64,000 nucleotides of DNA from Dendrophyllia cribrosa (taxonomy: Eukaryota; Cnidaria; Anthozoa; Scleractinia; Dendrophylliidae). The stretch is taken from contig JAJLRJ010000005.1 of NCBI GenBank assembly GCA_024195265.1, forward strand, positions 28,044,473-28,108,472, in the 5' to 3' direction. The position numbers and the translations under genes were made by a program. Below the pieces are notes generated by a model that was not told where the DNA came from, did not search any database, and was given only the letters and a program-made list of their open reading frames with translations. Position 1 is the stretch's first letter. Each line of letters starts with the position of its first letter. Shown piece after piece: positions 36,301 through 47,954 of this stretch.

Positions 36301-37460
36301 TTGGATATCACCCGCAGGGAACAAGGCAGAATACTTATTTAGAATACGCATTATAGAAGGTTGCAGAATACGCATTATAGAAGGTTCACATAATTAATTT
36401 TATCCAAAGAATGTAAATATTAAACACTTTGGAACATAAATATAATAGCTGTAGTATTTGTACGCTCAAAAGCTGCGAAAATTGACGACTTCATGGTACG
36501 TTTTATAGTCTATTGTTTTAAAGGTAAACGATCGGATTGATGGCGATCGATTCTGTTTTGTCTTGACAACTTGGAAATAGCTTTTAAACGTATGCAGTGG
36601 TCAGTGAGTTCTTGTTGTCGGCGTTTTTAGTTTCTTTTAATTGTATCCTCCTATAGACTACACAGGTTGATTGTGGTATGGTTATTTTCTGTCTTGCTTG
36701 TTCTAACACTGTCTTGTGACAAGTGTGGTTATTGGCCGGATATGTTGGCCTTCACTTACAAGTTCTCTTAATTGACTGTCGTTGGGCGCAGCGGGTTTGT
36801 TTTATACATCAGCTCACTACTCATTTTGTGAACAACTCCACACCCTCATTTGAAAACTAGAATAATGAGCGGGTATTTAAGTTTAGGAAGAAACCGACAG
36901 GATTTTAAATAAAGGGCAGAACTTCGTAAAGCTTCCAAATTAAAAAAAAAAACTCGGGTACTGCTTTCACTCTTCATTGAATTTGAAATAATGCACAGCA
37001 TACCACACAAAAAGCAAGAGCAAGTAAAGCATCCGTTTACTCACAAAAGAAATAATTTGTTTTCAGTGAAACGGTCAGCGACCTATCTATTATTGATTCA
37101 ATGTACTTCACTCGATCAACATATTATTTATTTTGTAGTGTTTACCGGTTAACTTCACAAACGATAAACGTAATAAACCTATATCTCGTAGCATCACAAC
37201 CAAAGCTATGTACTTTTTTTGTGTTGTGCATTGCGGTACATTTGATGTGCAAATTTTTGGACAATTTTAATTTCACCATAACAAAAACGTCACCAAGAGA
37301 TTTCTGGTGCATATTTGTGGTCAAAACTTGCATGCGTTGTATCAATCCAATTTATAGCATCACCTTCATTAGAGAGCAGTGTTTCAAACCTCAAGTTCAT
37401 CTAACTTGAAAACGTTTGCTTTTCAGTGCACTAAAATTATCAGTAATCAAGGTTACGAGA
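33377..37460. other. Upstream flank of receptor gene 1, no gene seen
   Basis: About 4 kb of AT-rich sequence. All frames (for example 33649-33882, 34643-34966, 35429-35698, 37101-37409) lack domains and have random composition. Any promoter or 5' UTR exon of the receptor gene would be here; I cannot place it. Confidence 0.35.
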
Positions 37461-37552
37461 ATGGTAAACAGATATGACCCACTTCAAGCCGTCTTGGTAC
37501 TTTTGGCCGCTCTCGTTGCTCTCACCGATCAGCTTCACGCCAACGTTTCGAG
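37461..37552 (+). CDS. Gene 1 exon 1: start codon and signal peptide
   Basis: Encodes residues 1-30 plus two bases of codon 31. The hydrophobic core is [15 protein letters not shown], with likely cleavage after LHA. Donor AG|GTAGGT, exit phase 2. Confidence 0.8.
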
Positions 37553-40500
37553 GTAGGTCCAGTTGAATTTGTTGTAACTGAATATGGTCCTTTTTCGTTT
37601 TCTCTGCTCATCTTCGATTTACACAATTGTTTGACAGTGCGACACGACAAGCGTGTGATGATGAATATGTACTCTTCAATCTGAAGCACTATAAACTACT
37701 GCCTCGGTTTCCTCTTTGTTTCAGTTTGCGAATTTACGTTATTAGTTTGTTTATTCATTAGATATCAGGTTCTTATAGCCCAACAATAAAACAAAATCGG
37801 ATAGCGTTATAAATTTTCCTTTAATAAACACAATTCTAAGTGCACTTCAAAGCCAAACATGGTCAAGTTTTAAAACACATTTTTTCCAGACTATTTTCGT
37901 AACAGCCGGTTCTCGATATTTTACTAGACAATGAAACTATCATGTCAAAAATTTTTGCCAAGTGAATATTTTGTCTAAATATTAACCTTGTATGTTTCTT
38001 TTGTTTCTTGCGGTGTCCTTATCTAGAATTAATTTATAAATCCTTTAATCCGCTGAAAGTCCAGCAATTTAAAAGACCTGTTTCTTGACTGTTTGTTCAC
38101 AAACACTAACATGATTGCTTTTACTTTCCTTAAATGAAAGACAAAAATAGAATAATGGAAAACTCTCGAAGTTCAACATTTTCACAGAAGAAATTATACG
38201 TTTAAGTTTAAAGAAAAACGTTGATACTCGCAGCTTCAGGAATTATTTTACAGCTGTGTTAATGCCAGGTCTGTGGTAGCGGCACTCTCATTTTTCTCGC
38301 TCAGAATTAAGGCTCTTAATTAATAATAAAGAAACTTGCCTGACAGTTAATTACCAAACATACATTTGCTTGAGGCAATATAATTCTTTTGTGGCATAAT
38401 GTTTGTCCCATTTTTTCGCAAATGTTTGCAACCCGTTTACGACTCAGTCAAAGAACATATCATCATAGAGAGGGTCATCATACACAGAGAAAATATTGTT
38501 TTTCTTTTGTAAAATGCCTTTGTTGTCGAGATAATGACCAGTCTCGATAACATCTATTAAGATTCGTTGATTAATTTTCAATTGATGGTTAACGTAATCA
38601 GTCCAATCAGTTTTATTCGTGGCGAATGAAGAATGCACAAACTTGCTTTTGAATATTTAATCCTCAGTATATAATCAGTGCCAATGCCGGATTACTTGCG
38701 TACCTTGCGCATACACGAATTTTCATTTGAATGTTGAATGACTATTATCAGAACACGATCGATTGAGAACAGCGTACGGGCGAGTTAAAGTAAATTACAA
38801 AATAAAAGCTAGGTTTTGACCAAAACCATTCAGGCTTAAACCTGGATTTCACTGCATAAGCATACGCGGAAGCATAAGAATTTGCTCAAGTCAGGGCTCG
38901 AAATTAACACTCGCAAACTCACAAAATGCGAGTGGTTTTTGGAAGTTGCGAGTCTGAAAAATACTACACTAACGTTTGCGAGTAAGCATTTCTCTAATAC
39001 AAGTTGGAGGGGAAAAGTGAACGTTCCTGAAGAATTTTGTGGCAAAAATTCATACATCATCGAATGTCATCTAAAGGAGAAAAAAAGCGTGGTTTTACAC
39101 AGAACCCTGCACACTTTATCTACGCATTCACATTTTGTTGGAATCAGCAATGTGACAGAAGAGAATGAATTTCACGCTTTGTGAGCCACTTTTGTTGTAG
39201 ATGTCTAAAATAAAATAACCGCTAACCGCTAAAATAACCGCTTTTTTCAAGAGGCCCTCGACCTCTAAGACTACCGGTATTAAACGTGACCGACGATGAT
39301 AACGTCTTGCCCGACAACTCCGAGCCGCCAAAGAAACAACAGGACAACGCTGGCAAAGAAGACTACAAAATTAACAGTATACTATTAACTAGGCATTTTT
39401 ATCATATTTTCAGAGTCATCAATTGAAAGGGAAAATGACTGTCACTAACTGACCATCAGTCATTTTTTATAAGTTATAGCCTCGCAATGTTTCTGTCACC
39501 CGGTGCTGGGTTTGTGCAAGGCGCGTTTAAGCTAGTCCAGTATGAAGAGCCTGACCATTTAATCCAGTCATGCATGTATGGTCAGGACAAAAGCAGACAA
39601 ATAGAGACTTTCAAAAATAAAACGTCACTTATAAGCGAATCTTTCTCCCAATTTGCTCTGTCATTCAAATCTGACTTTGAATTTTCTTCACCTTTGATTA
39701 AAAATATTTACCTTTGATAAGTATTTTCAATGAGAGAATAAATTCTCTGTTAACTTCTTCCTGAAAACGACTTTACTAGTGTGTGTTTACTTAGAATCGC
39801 TTGTGTCTTGTGTGCAGGACACTAGGACGTTGATGCACGGTCAACGGCGAGCTTGTCACAAATGATTTAAATTTTGCAATAGAGAAAAAGGCTGGGAGTG
39901 ACGTACGATTGACCAGACCTGATAAGAAGCAGTTCATCTCACTATTGTCTCTTTACTTGTTGCAACAGGTCGAGTAAATTCTCTACTGCTTATGCGAACT
40001 CCACTTGGATAGTAGAAACTCTTTTGAAGGACTACGACAGGAGAATCAGACCCGGTGTGAAAGGTGAGTTGATTTGATATTCTTCCTGAGCAAAGAAAGG
40101 GAACACATACAAGGATACAACTTCATTATCAGTTTATCAAAAACGAACTGAACAAGATTCTAACATAAGACACATTTAACGCCAAAAAAATAAAATGACC
40201 AAGAAGAAGACCGCATTATGCCACAAGAACCGTTTCCATATCTATACAATTTACTTTTGCGCCTTTTGCTCATGTCAAGTGAAGAGAGCGAAAGGAAATT
40301 GTACATCTATCTCATAATCGTAGTAAGGAATATCTCTTCGTTACTTGGTCATCAGGAACAAGTTAGCCAAGGTAGATGTAAAACAGAACACAAACAAAAA
40401 AGCCCCAGGGTTTTTAAGTCGAAACTAAACTTTTTAGGGTAATAGGTCCATGATAACCGTCACGAATATAGAGCCTCCTATACACTATCATGACCATATA

Positions 40501-43500
40501 GTTTAGTACCTGTAGTACCTGTAGTAGCTGTAGTACCTGTAGTAGCTGTAGTAGCTGTAGTACCTGTAGTACCTGTAGTACTCGTAGTACCTGTAGTACC
40601 TGTAGTACCTGTAGTACTCGTAGTACCTGTAGTACCTGTAGTACCTGTAGTACCTGTAGTACCTGTAGTACTCGTAGTACCTGTAGTACCTGTAGTACTT
40701 GTAGTACCTGTAGTACTCGTAGTACCTGTAGTAGCTGTAGTACCTGTAGTACCTGTAGTACTCGTAGTACTCGTAGTACCTGTAGTACCTGTAGTACCTG
40801 TAGTACTCGTAGTACCTGTAGTACCTGTAGTACCTGTAGTACTCCCATATAGTTTAGTACCTGTAGTAGCTGTAGTAGCTGTAGTAGCTGTAGTAGCTGT
40901 AGTAGCTGTAGTACCCATGCAGTCGTTACATTAGCTGACCTTTAACCGGCTTACCTGAGTTCCTGGGGTTAACCAGTTTTTGTGTACATAGGTATCAAGC
41001 CTGGTAAATCAGGTTTGAGAACCAGAAAACCCCAATCCACTGAACCTGGTGTGGACCGAAACAAATACTGGCTTTACCAGGTTTATTGGTACCTCTTTCA
41101 TAATTTGACGCCATCAAGAGTCTCGCATATTCGCCTTTTTTAAATGGCTATTACAGTGAAGTGTCATACACAGTGGCTATGTTGCACAATTCTTCTACTC
41201 CTAATGTATCCTTTACAAGCACATTGGTTTTGAAAAACTAGTTAACCTATTCATTTATTACTATATGTTGTAATTTATTTGTTCCTTCATTTAGGTTCTC
41301 CACGAGAAGTCCGAGTTGATATGTACGTTGCTAATATTTGGGCGATGGAAGAAGTTAAGATGGTAAGAATAAAATAATGCTTTGTTTTTTAAAGTTTACT
41401 TAGTTTGTACTTTATAGTTCTGTTGGTTGTTTAGGAAAGTTTTGCTTTAGTTTGTTAGGCCGATACAACGTATATTACGTTGGTTATAACATTCTCCACC
41501 TGTAAACTAGAGAGGTAAAGTTAATAAATAAATCAAGAGTTAAGTAAGAAATGTGAAATCAAATGTGTGCCTGATTCTACAATTAATCACTCGATGAATC
41601 TGTCAGTCAATTAGTCAGTCAGTCAGTCAGTCAGTCAGTCAGTCAGCCAGCGCCAGATAGTCAGTCAGTCAATCAGTCAGTCAGTCAATCAGTCAGTCAG
41701 TCAATCGATCAATCAATCAATCGATCAATCAATGAATCAATGAATCAATCAGTCAGTCAGTCAGCCAGTCAATCAATCAATCAATCAATCAATCAATTAA
41801 TCAATCTATCAACGTATTAATTAATCAATCAATCATTCATTATCGATTATTAATCGATCAAATGAATTAGTTGCTACATGTATTCCACTATTTAATCACT
41901 GTTTTTCGTGATCGCTTACAGGATTTCACAATTGACATTTACTTACGCCAATACTGGAGAGATGAACGTTTGGCTTTTGGTCATCTGACCTCCGACCCTG
42001 TCCTGACCTTGAGCAGTAACATAAACAAACAAATATGGATCCCAAGTACGTACTTTCTAAGAACCAAGAACGCTTACTTCCATGATGTCACCACGGAGAA
42101 CTATCTCTTACAAATCCGGCCTAATGGAAGCATCTTCTACAGTGTTAGGTGAGGTGATTCCTGTTATAAAATGGGGATTTTAGGCAAACGGTTAAGGCTA
42201 CGTTGGTTCGGTAGGTCGTAAAATATAGTGTATGGTAAAGTGGCTTTGCACGTGTATTGATTTTCTAAAGAAAGTAGTCAATAATTCTAATATCTGTAGA
42301 CAACTGCATCCATCAAGATGCTGAGAAAAAATTCAATTAATTTTTAGTAGATGAATACAGGGCCATAAATTCATAATCATTATCATGTAAACGCTCCCTC
42401 GCAGAAAACGGTTCTCAGCTCACTAAAATGGCACTCTTTTTCTTTAAAGGACAAACTGACATGTAGTCGTATTATAAAAAATCTTTACAATATTAGCAAT
42501 GTTGCTTTGAAACGCACAATCTGTTTCTTTTTTTGTTTTGTAGACGAATCGGAAAAAGTTTGAACGCCATATCAAATATCATCATTACAGTAAAAGTTTT
42601 CCGTAAGGACCAGCTGTCATAACGCCGCATAATTCCAGCCGATCTTAGCAATGACTCTTTTGTTTTCAGACTCACAATAACTACGTCATGTAAGCTGGAT
42701 TTGCGTCGATTTCCTCATGACACCCAGTTGTGTATATTGGCTTTAGAGAGTTGTAAGTTGACATCTACAATTTGTAAATGAATTTTACCATAAAAATGTC
42801 TAACTTCATTTCATTTTTACCTCGTGAATACGCGTGATCATACACTCGACTATTCCTACGACAAATGATGGACTACCAGGTAGTATTTTTTTCCTTTAGT
42901 AACGGCTATTTAGTTTTAGTAACTACCTATTAGATCAAGGCAAAGGTACCGTTGTTAACGAGAGGCACTGCTAACTAAATGTGACTTAGACGGTCCAAGT
43001 GATACTGTATATTCACTTCGCGAATTGTGCTCAGTTTATCAAAACGTCAGAACAACAAATTCTTCAACCCTTTATCTTCCAACAGCGCCAAAAATCAAAA
43101 TTGAAGACAAATCCTAAATTTCAATTGTCAAATATTAAAAAACTAATGGTTCCATGCAAAAGTACTGCCGACTGAAGAGGTTTCATCTGAATCACGGGTC
43201 ACACCATTGGATTTCGTCGACAGACTCAAAAGTTAGAACTACATTACATGCCTCTATAATTGACTCTGGGAGGGAAAAGGTTAAGATCTATCCTTAATCC
43301 AGTGGACGATCAAACTATATCGTATTTTAGTCAGAGAGTGAGTCCAGTGACATATTTTTTTATTCAGATGGCTACCAGACAACGGACGTATGGTACGCAT
43401 GGAATCCACGACATGACAATACATCAGCTATTTATGTCAACAAGGAGGTTGAACTCCCTCAGTTTGAGTTGGTTGGTGTAGAGAAATCAACGGTGATTAA

Positions 43501-45623
43501 TCAATACAATATAGGTAAAAATGATAAACAATAACTGAATTGGCTAGTTAGGTCGCTTACCATTTTTCAAACTGGCCTGCCGATCTGATCTGTTTGTTTA
43601 CGGTACGCACCAATTTGAATGCCTGGCAAAACCGACAGGGTCTGCCGCTATTTCTGAAAGATGGTAAGCGGCCTTAACTTGAACTTGGTTATTTAAACAC
43701 GGTAGCTACATTCACTGGGTGAAAAGCATAAAAATGACTGAACTGGTTTTTAAGTAGGCCATGTATACATGCATCTACTTATGGTCAATTATGTTATGTA
43801 ATACTGATTACTATTGTTAACACTACATATCCTTATAAAACATCTGTAATTATATAACCCTTTAGTGAGCAATGATGATAACTATTATCACAAAACAAAT
43901 TTTTTCAGTTGCAGTCTATTTGAGATTTTTCATCTGCAGTTAAAGATAATTAATAACAAGTTAACAAAAAATATAACAAAACTGGACCATCATTTTTAGG
44001 TTTCCATTGATAAAAATATGTTTTTTTGACTTTTCGAAGGGTCACTAAAATAAGTGAAGACCTGTTTTTTTAAGCTCTTCTTCCATACCTCTTCGTTGTA
44101 TTAATATCGTTTGTTATTTTTTTTGTTTAGCTAAAAAACATATAAAAAATTTGTTTCCTGGATCTCCACTCCTATCTGGTGATAGTAATTTTGGAATCAT
44201 CTTGACTTCCATAATAAAATTGTATTTTGATTTATTTTCTGGTATTATCTAGAAGAAAATGTCATCGCATGTAATCGTTTTTCAGTCAACAAAATAACGT
44301 ATTTTTCATGCTGCTCTAGGTAACCACTCCTCTTTGATAGCTAAGTTTAAGATGAAGCGCCGGATTGGTTACTTCTTGATTGACACCTACGTTCCGTCCA
44401 CCATCATCGTCATAATCAGTTGGATATCATTCTGGATTAACCCCGATACGGCGCCTGCACGCGTGGCTCTGGGAATCACGACCGTGCTCACGATGACGAC
44501 ACTCATTTCCAGCGCTCGCGCATCGCTCCCGAAAGTGAGCTACGTGAAAGCGATAGACTGGTACCTACTGATGTGTCTAATCTTTGTTTTTGGGTCCATT
44601 TTGGAGTACACTTTTGTAGCTTATATCATAAATATCAGAAATAAGATCAATGCTAAGCCGGCACCGAACAGGGAATCAACTACTAGTTCCAAGGTGAGAA
44701 CTAAGTATTTGTTTGTTTGCTTTCTTTGCTCCGTATTTAGATGTGAATCGATGTCATCATCATCTTCAGCATCCATTGTTATAATTTTCATCATCCCTAC
44801 CATCATCATCATCATCATCATCATAATCATAATCATCATGATCACCGTTTTCATTATCATCATTAAGATATCTGTCTGATTTGCACGCATGGGTTCAAAT
44901 GAATAAACCCATGAAAAAGATACCGAGATTCTCATACCGATACAAGTTAAACTAAAACGGTGTCAAACTCGGTACGTCTATTCGCTTCAAACTCTATTCA
45001 AGGGCAACGCATGCGTCCTCTTAACTATTCGAATATATTACGCGTGTTTCAGAATCAGAGTACCGACTCAAAGTACGGACATTGGCGGTTATTCCTATTC
45101 CGGAATATGTCAATCGAATGCGTTCTTGCAATAGACCATTTTCGTATTCTCGGTATTGAACTAGTACTAGCTTGCAGTCGAGGCTCATGCGGGGAAATCT
45201 TTTCACATGCAAATATTTTTAATGATATTCCCCCGCATTAGCCTCCATTGCAAGCTAGTACCAGTTCAATACCGAGAATACGAATATGGTCTATTGTGCA
45301 AGCTTACTCTTTCCTTCTAGCTTTATTTTACGTTTATTTGTGATGTTTTTATTCCTTCTGAACAGGACGAAAAGAGAGAGTTTCTCTCTATATTTGGTTC
45401 AAAGTGTTCACCTCGCCGTGCGACCTTGAAGCGAGTGTTCAGCCCTGAAACAGAAAACGAATCACTTGACGTGGAAATGAAAACATTTCCCGAGAAAACG
45501 GAAGCAAAACGTTGGTATGTGATCGCTGACCCACTGATCATTGACAAGTGTTCTCGGGTTGGTTTTCCTTTGACGTTTTTTGCTTTCAACTGTATCTACT
45601 GGCTGGTTCATGGAAAGGACTGA
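37461..45623 (+). CDS. Cys-loop anion channel subunit, GABA-A/glycine-receptor-like (gene 1), eight exons
   Basis: A ligand-gated chloride-channel subunit of the plasma membrane, expected to form pentamers. Joined exons: 37461-37552, 39969-40063, 41295-41362, 41922-42148, 42670-42752, 43368-43514, 44320-44693, 45366-45623, all GT-AG, giving 447 aa. Signal peptide 1-27; ligand-binding domain 28-252 with LRQYWRD (93-99) and the Cys loop C168-(13 residues)-C182 with FPHD; loop B ESYGY (187-191). M1 is about 253-277, M2 283-303, M3 317-340, M4 424-443. PAR at 283-285 before the pore helix and [10 protein letters not shown] mark an anion-selective channel. There is no second cysteine pair near loop C, unlike vertebrate glycine receptors. 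Loop C reads GNHSSL, with His240 where GABA and glycine subunits usually have an aromatic. The start has A at -3 and G at +4. Whether GABA, glycine or another ligand opens it cannot be told from sequence alone. Confidence 0.92.
38444..38650 (-). pseudogene. Protein-like frame on the opposite strand of intron 1, unknown
   Basis: A ~70-residue minus-strand frame with [40 protein letters not shown] and a Tyr/Asp-rich end [15 protein letters not shown] before a stop. Composition is more protein-like than neighbouring frames, but a stop lies just upstream and no start or splice context is convincing. It could be a retroposed or transposon-derived remnant, or chance. Confidence 0.25.
39969..40063 (+). 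CDS. Gene 1 exon 2: N-terminal helix region
   Basis: Encodes residues 31-62, with [17 protein letters not shown], the usual start of the mature Cys-loop subunit. NSTW is a candidate N-glycosylation site. Donor AAG|GTGAGT, exit phase 1. Confidence 0.88.
40494..40915. repeat. Nine-base GTAGTACCT array in intron 2 of gene 1
   Basis: About 420 bp of GTAGTACCT, GTAGTAGCT and GTAGTACTC units. A segment 'catatagtttagtacctgta' occurs at both 40495 and 40848, so the array is two blocks with a repeated header. The 144- and 146-aa frames over it (VLQ and TTG repeats) are array products. Confidence 0.9.
41295..41362 (+). CDS. Gene 1 exon 3: first beta strands
   Basis: Encodes residues 63-85 ([20 protein letters not shown]). 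Acceptor 'catttag', donor ATG|GTAAGA, exit phase 0. Confidence 0.9.
41606..41862. repeat. (AGTC)n/(AATC)n compound microsatellite in intron 3 of gene 1
   Basis: Runs of 'agtc' grade into 'aatc', with 'gatc' and 'gaatc' variants, ending about 60 bases before the exon 4 acceptor. Confidence 0.9.
41922..42148 (+). CDS. Gene 1 exon 4: loops D and A of the binding domain
   Basis: Residues 86-160, starting [14 protein letters not shown] and holding [20 protein letters not shown]. 227 bases, exactly the length of the matching exon of gene 2. Exit phase 2. Confidence 0.95.
42670..42752 (+). CDS. Gene 1 exon 5: Cys loop
   Basis: Residues 161-188 with [15 protein letters not shown], the 13-residue disulfide loop that names the family. 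83 bases, the same as gene 2. Donor T|GTAAGT, exit phase 1. Confidence 0.95.
43368..43514 (+). CDS. Gene 1 exon 6: loops B and C
   Basis: Residues 189-237, starting [24 protein letters not shown] is a candidate glycosylation site. 147 bases, the same as gene 2. Donor G|GTAAAA, exit phase 1. Confidence 0.93.
44320..44693 (+). CDS. Gene 1 exon 7: M1, M2 pore and M3
   Basis: Residues 238-362. M1 holds [12 protein letters not shown], the pore helix [16 protein letters not shown], the M2-M3 linker [16 protein letters not shown], and M3 [17 protein letters not shown]. The open frame runs past the donor AAG|GTGAGA into intron sequence with an (ATC)n run. Confidence 0.95.
45127..45301. mobile_element. 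Hairpin MITE in intron 7 of gene 1
   Basis: The left 'ttgcaatagaccattttcgt' is mirrored by 'acgaatatggtctattgtgc' on the right, with arms of about 65 bp including 'attctcggtattgaac'. Non-coding. Confidence 0.7.
45366..45623 (+). CDS. Gene 1 exon 8: cytoplasmic loop end and M4
   Basis: Residues 363-447 and TGA. A short basic loop ([15 protein letters not shown]) precedes M4 with [20 protein letters not shown]. The C-terminus HGKD is extracellular and short, as in the family. Confidence 0.92.
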   Translation, partial: DEKREFLSIFGSKCSPRRATLKRVFSPETENESLDVEMKTFPEKTEAKRWYVIADPLIIDKCSRVGFPLTFFAFNCIYWLVHGKD

Positions 45624-45663
45624 GCTCCGCCGCGGTCCCAAAGTGGTTGGGGGGAGGGGGCGC

Positions 45664-45920
45664 TGCAGGACCCGGTTGTATAGTTGAAACAATCACAACA
45701 TAAGTGGAGATTTTATCAAGGCAGGCCATGGGTATCAGATGTTTTTCAGGAGCAGCCTGGAGTCCGGAGTCAGTGATCCGGAGTTCGAAACTTCTCTCTG
45801 CCGGAGCGCAGTCTAATATACTATGGCATTGCAGGACCCGGTTGTATAACTGAAAAAAATCACACGATAAGTGGAGGTTTTATCAAGGCGAGTCATGGGT
45901 ATCAGATGTTTCTCTCGCGC
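45664..45920 (+). repeat. 168-bp-period direct repeat just past the gene 1 stop
   Basis: 'gcaggacccggttgtata' followed by 'ttttatcaaggc' and 'catgggtatcagatgttt' occurs from 45664 and again from 45832. It lies in the presumed 3' UTR. Confidence 0.7.
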
Positions 45921-47098
45921 GCTTTCACAGTACTGTTGTCGAAGGCTGATTTATGAATATAAGTGCAGAGATATCCTCTGTCGGGAGTGACCGTATGTTT
46001 ACTTGAAAACTTTGGCTTGTGATATAGTTGTTTAATGCTTGTTTAGGTCGGACCCCTTGAGTACCGAACCTCTTTAGGGCCTGTTTTGTAACTTGTACTT
46101 GCACTTGTCAACAAGTTAGTCTCGAGGCTACAGAGGGAAAACGCCTGCTACTTCGAAGTCAAAAGCGGGGGAGCAAGAACGACTGAAAATTCTGTTCCCT
46201 GATAGTATGACGGGAAAACCTTGAGAGTGACAATAGAGAGCCTGTTGTCCATAAGACGATAAATATCAAAGATTGTAGGCAAGTGCATTATTTTATTCGC
46301 TGTTATGCTGGACATTCAGTGAATTATATGTGAGGTGATCCTTTAATTAGATGTAAAAAGATGTAACATAAATTCTTGATTCAAAATCATGACCGAATTG
46401 ACAAGAAGAATAATGTCTAGTTTTGAGTCCGGTTTCCAATTGTAGCGTCAGCATAAACACAAGGGCGTAAAACGCAGAGGATACTCCAGCACATTTTATC
46501 AGTTATACTCACTCAAAAAGCCTGTTCTTTTAGGGGCTAAAGGGGGCTCGTATTTTTAATGTTGTTAATAAAGTATATCATTTAAGGACAGTGTCTTCTG
46601 ATACAAAGGTATTTTGCTCGGTGTTTGACTATGTGGAAAAACTGCAGATCTCACCAGAGGCTATTGGAATCCAAAGAAAAAATCGGGCGTAACCACGAAT
46701 TTTTTCGAAAGTCTCAAAAGTTAGAACCACCTTGTACAGCATAATAAACAGGATAGTACTGCTAAATAACTTTCATTTCAATGGTCACACTTTATGATTT
46801 CACCCATAAACTCAAAAGATAGATACCTTCTACAGCATAAAAAACAGCACCACAGAAGTACTATACTCAACAGTTCTCATTTGCATCAATACACTTTAGG
46901 ATTCATGTGCACAAACTCAAAAGTTAAAATCACTTTATATATTACTCAAGCCTGACCCTGGTAGTACGGGCTGAGAAATCTCTGGATTCTTATTCTGGAA
47001 TACAACCAATCGATTGGCTTTTTTTGTTTTATATAACATAAAGGAGATAAGACTACGAACGTAACATATAACTTCGGTTAACCTCGGTATAAATTAAC
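45921..47098. other. 3' flank of gene 1 with ~100-bp diverged repeats
   Basis: Between 46705 and 46945, 'aaactcaaaagttagaacca' plus 'acagcataa' motifs recur about three times at roughly 100-bp spacing. A similar 'gactcaaaagttagaact' also sits in intron 5 near 43224. No further coding sequence is seen. Confidence 0.45.
46567..46572 (+). promoter_or_regulatory. Candidate distal polyadenylation signal of gene 1
   Basis: AATAAA, about 945 bases past the stop codon. No closer canonical hexamer was found by eye. Confidence 0.3.
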
Positions 47099-47284
47099 TT
47101 AGTATATACTGAAACAGTGGATAGCATTGTTGGCGCGCTCTGATTGGCTACTAAAACTCGGAATAGGAAATGCTATTCACCTCCCAGCAATTTGCGCGCG
47201 CGACAATTGTAATCGTTGACAGGAATAAATGAGTTAAAAAGCACCATTTTCGTTATATTATCTCACTGTTTCAGTATATACTAA
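47099..47284. mobile_element. MITE, TTAGTATATACTGAAACAGT ends
   Basis: The left 'ttagtatatactgaaacagt' is mirrored by 'actgtttcagtatatactaa' on the right; 186 bp. Ends of TTA/TAA suit a PIF/Harbinger-type target site (inference). Confidence 0.7.
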
Positions 47285-47950
47285 AACTTTTTCGCGGCTC
47301 GGTAAATATCCACCACTACCCACCTCCACTTCGGTGAATAGTTGTTAACTATTAAGCTGTTGATTTACTAGACTCTGTTTAAACTTTTTTTTCTGTTTAA
47401 ACTTTTGTCAGCAGGTTTTGCTTGTTTTTACACAGAGGTCGAGCCTTAATTTAATTTTTACATTTAAAATTACGTTCGCTCATTCCTGATCATCTTTTTC
47501 AGAATATTATCGAACAAAATGTATCGGAAGGGTTCGATTTCTCTAACTTTGAAAAGCTCTTAATATATATAGTTAAGTTTATCCATATTTGAACGGGCGA
47601 ATGTCATTCATACAAGAGTACAAAAATTTCATTCAATAGTACAAATAGACTGAGGTTGTTATTTACAAAATTAATGATGTGCTATTTTTATATGTTTATT
47701 TGAACTAATGGTTAAGTATATAAAATTAATAAGATGCTCTACGTAATATTTTAATATACCTTGTTAATACAAGGTAACGTTACTTAATGTATGGAAAAAC
47801 TTTATCATAAACATTGTATGAAGATAATAATAGCAGGGATAAAAATAGATAATCACTTTTATTTATTAAAATGATTTATCTTGATGATTATGGGTTGAGT
47901 TTTATTATGCTTGTCAAGGTGTACCAGTACATTTACGGGGAAGTCGGACG
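47285..47950. other. Stretch without a supported gene
   Basis: Very AT-rich, with no repeat or frame worth naming. Confidence 0.35.
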
Positions 47951-47954
47951 TAAA

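Noticed and set aside
40414..40918. 144- and 146-aa repeat proteins (VLQ, TTG)
   Set aside because: They are readings of the nine-base array in an intron of gene 1.
44334..44879. 181-aa open frame as a complete protein
   Set aside because: It is exon 7 of gene 1 reading past its donor into an intron; the splice join to exon 8 supplies M4.
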